This document shows, in pieces, positions 63,106-64,000 of a DNA stretch of 64,000 nt; positions within the stretch are counted from its first letter, which is position 1; each line of letters opens with the position of its first letter. A program made the translations under genes and the position numbers. Source of the stretch: Incumbomyces delicatus (lineage: Eukaryota; Ascomycota; Eurotiomycetes; Chaetothyriales; Trichomeriaceae); NCBI GenBank assembly GCA_017655985.1, contig JACJVS010000007.1:1488001-1552000 (forward strand). The letters are read 5' to 3'. The notes below the pieces were generated by a model. That model was not told the origin of the DNA. It did not search any database and worked only from the letters and a program-made list of their open reading frames with translations.

Positions 63106-64000
63106 TTAGGCCGAGTCTTTCAACCACGGCTCAGAAAAGGTGCTGACCCATTCTTCGACCTCCTTCCGCATCACCAGTATTTCCGACACATCAGAACCGT
63201 CCTTGAGGTACTCCAGGAATGCCTTGACTGTACCAGGGTTCTTCACGCCCTTTGCCTCAGCCGCACCTCTCGCTTTCTTGTCCACTTTGATTGTAATGGA
63301 CACTGCTTGATCCACAATCTCAGCCACTCTTGCAAAGTCAGGCGCACTAAAGCCCCTTGTCGTCATGGCTGGAGTGCCCATGCGCAAACCACCAGGTTTC
63401 ATAGCTGACTTGTCACCCGGGACGGTGTTCTTGTTGCTGGCAACGCCACACAGTTCCAGCACTCTCTCCACTCGAGCTCCATCCACGCCTTTCGACTTGA
63501 GATCAACCAACACGAGGTGATTGTCTGTGCCACCAGAGACAATGTTGTAGCCAAGCCCGCCAGTGTACTCCGAATTTCCAAGCCGCTCAGCCAGAGCTTT
63601 CGCGTTGGCTAGTACTTGTTTCTGGTAGTCCTTGAATTCCTTGGTCTGCGCTTGCTTCAACGCCACTGCCAGTGCTGTGATTGTGTGGTTGTGAGGCCCA
63701 CCTTGGTGTCCGGGGAAGACAGAAGAGTTGATTGGACCTTCCAGGTCGTACATGATCTTCTCGCCTTTCTTGGTCGTGCTCCGGACACCCTTTCGATAGA
63801 ATATCATTGCGCCTCGAGGCCCACGTAGTGATTTGTGCGTGGTGGTAGTCACAATGTCTGAGTATGGAAACGGAGATGGAATTACGTCGCCTGCCACTAG
63901 GCCGGAAATATGGGCCATGTCTGACAAAAGATAAGCTCCCACGTCATCGGCGATTCTTCGCATTGTCTCGTAGTTGATGAGCCTCGAATACGCTGATGTC
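63106..64000 (-). CDS. shmt: serine hydroxymethyltransferase (C-terminal part, runs off the edge)
   Basis: The last roughly 297 codons of a PLP enzyme; the frame stays open past 64000 (SAYSRLINYETMRRIADDVGAYL lies at the edge). It interconverts serine and glycine while charging tetrahydrofolate with a one-carbon unit. Visible: SDMAHISGLVAG, the PLP lysine motif VTTTTHKSLRGPRG, the GPINSSVFPGHQGGPHNHTIAAL-like segment (here NHTITALA), VSGGTDNHLVLVDLKSKGVDG, NTVPGDKSAMKPGGLRMGTPAMTTRG, and EVEEWVSTFSEPW. The visible part has no intron. The N-terminus, hence mitochondrial or cytosolic type, is outside the window. Confidence 0.95.
   Translation of the reverse strand, partial: TSAYSRLINYETMRRIADDVGAYLLSDMAHISGLVAGDVIPSPFPYSDIVTTTTHKSLRGPRGAMIFYRKGVRSTTKKGEKIMYDLEGPINSSVFPGHQGGPHNHTITALAVALKQAQTKEFKDYQKQVLANAKALAERLGNSEYTGGLGYNIVSGGTDNHLVLVDLKSKGVDGARVERVLELCGVASNKNTVPGDKSAMKPGGLRMGTPAMTTRGFSAPDFARVAEIVDQAVSITIKVDKKARGAAEAKGVKNPGTVKAFLEYLKDGSDVSEILVMRKEVEEWVSTFSEPWLKDSA

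Noticed and set aside
1..64000. CRISPR array, secondary metabolite cluster or intact transposon
   Set aside because: No spaced direct repeats, no PKS, NRPS or terpene core genes, and no transposase, reverse transcriptase or long terminal repeats were found; neighbouring genes are unrelated housekeeping genes.

Overview
The window reads as a chromosomal segment of a filamentous ascomycete (Pezizomycotina, tentatively Dothideomycetes). Genes are monocistronic and split by short introns, mostly 45-60 nt, with GT..AG ends and CTAAC, CTGAC or CTAAT branch sites. Products are typical fungal orthologues: squalene epoxidase, fused PABA synthase, Med6, Rad23, Smp3, Skp1, ETF-beta, a Mei2-like protein, Sec15, HapE/Hap5, Fcf2, an acyl-CoA synthetase and SHMT. 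There is no CRISPR array, rRNA or tRNA that I can support. The class-level placement is inference.

Layout. 1-7.6 kb: the 3' end of an unknown gene, then on the minus strand a Pop8-like RNase P/MRP subunit, squalene epoxidase and a Cid1-type nucleotidyltransferase. 7.6-10.8 kb: a gene-poor stretch with TACCTAGGTA repeats and one tentative small gene. 10.8-21.6 kb: a conserved fungal protein, a DUF2439 (Mte1/Dbl2/ZGRF1-type) protein, a PD-(D/E)XK-like DUF7924 protein, a small cysteine-rich protein and a BAR-SH3 protein. 22.5-27.2 kb: a long Ser-rich protein whose frame is broken by one stop codon, and an MFS transporter pseudogene. 27.8-36.8 kb: PABA synthase diverging from Med6, then Rad23 converging on the GPI mannosyltransferase Smp3. 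38-45 kb: Skp1, ribosomal protein eL39, ETF-beta and a nine-exon Mei2-like protein. 46-57 kb: Sec15, HapE diverging from Fcf2, a membrane-anchored methyltransferase and a GPI-anchored wall protein. 58-64 kb: a fungal-specific nuclear-looking protein, an acetyl/propionyl-CoA synthetase and the C-terminal part of serine hydroxymethyltransferase.

I see no gene cluster or operon-like unit. Neighbours belong to unrelated housekeeping processes: rRNA and RNase P maturation, transcription, ubiquitin/proteasome, exocytosis, folate and one-carbon metabolism, and sterol synthesis. Several coding ends were found only by splicing: a 51-residue eL39 gene whose first coding exon is 6 nt, a 7-nt last exon of Skp1 that restores the conserved WAEDR terminus, and a 14-nt internal exon of HapE. 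The most unusual local signals are an in-frame TAG inside a gene of more than 1000 codons, the decayed MFS gene, the PD-(D/E)XK and Cys-rich convergent pair, and two short motifs (TACGAAGTA and TACCTAGGTA) that recur only between genes.
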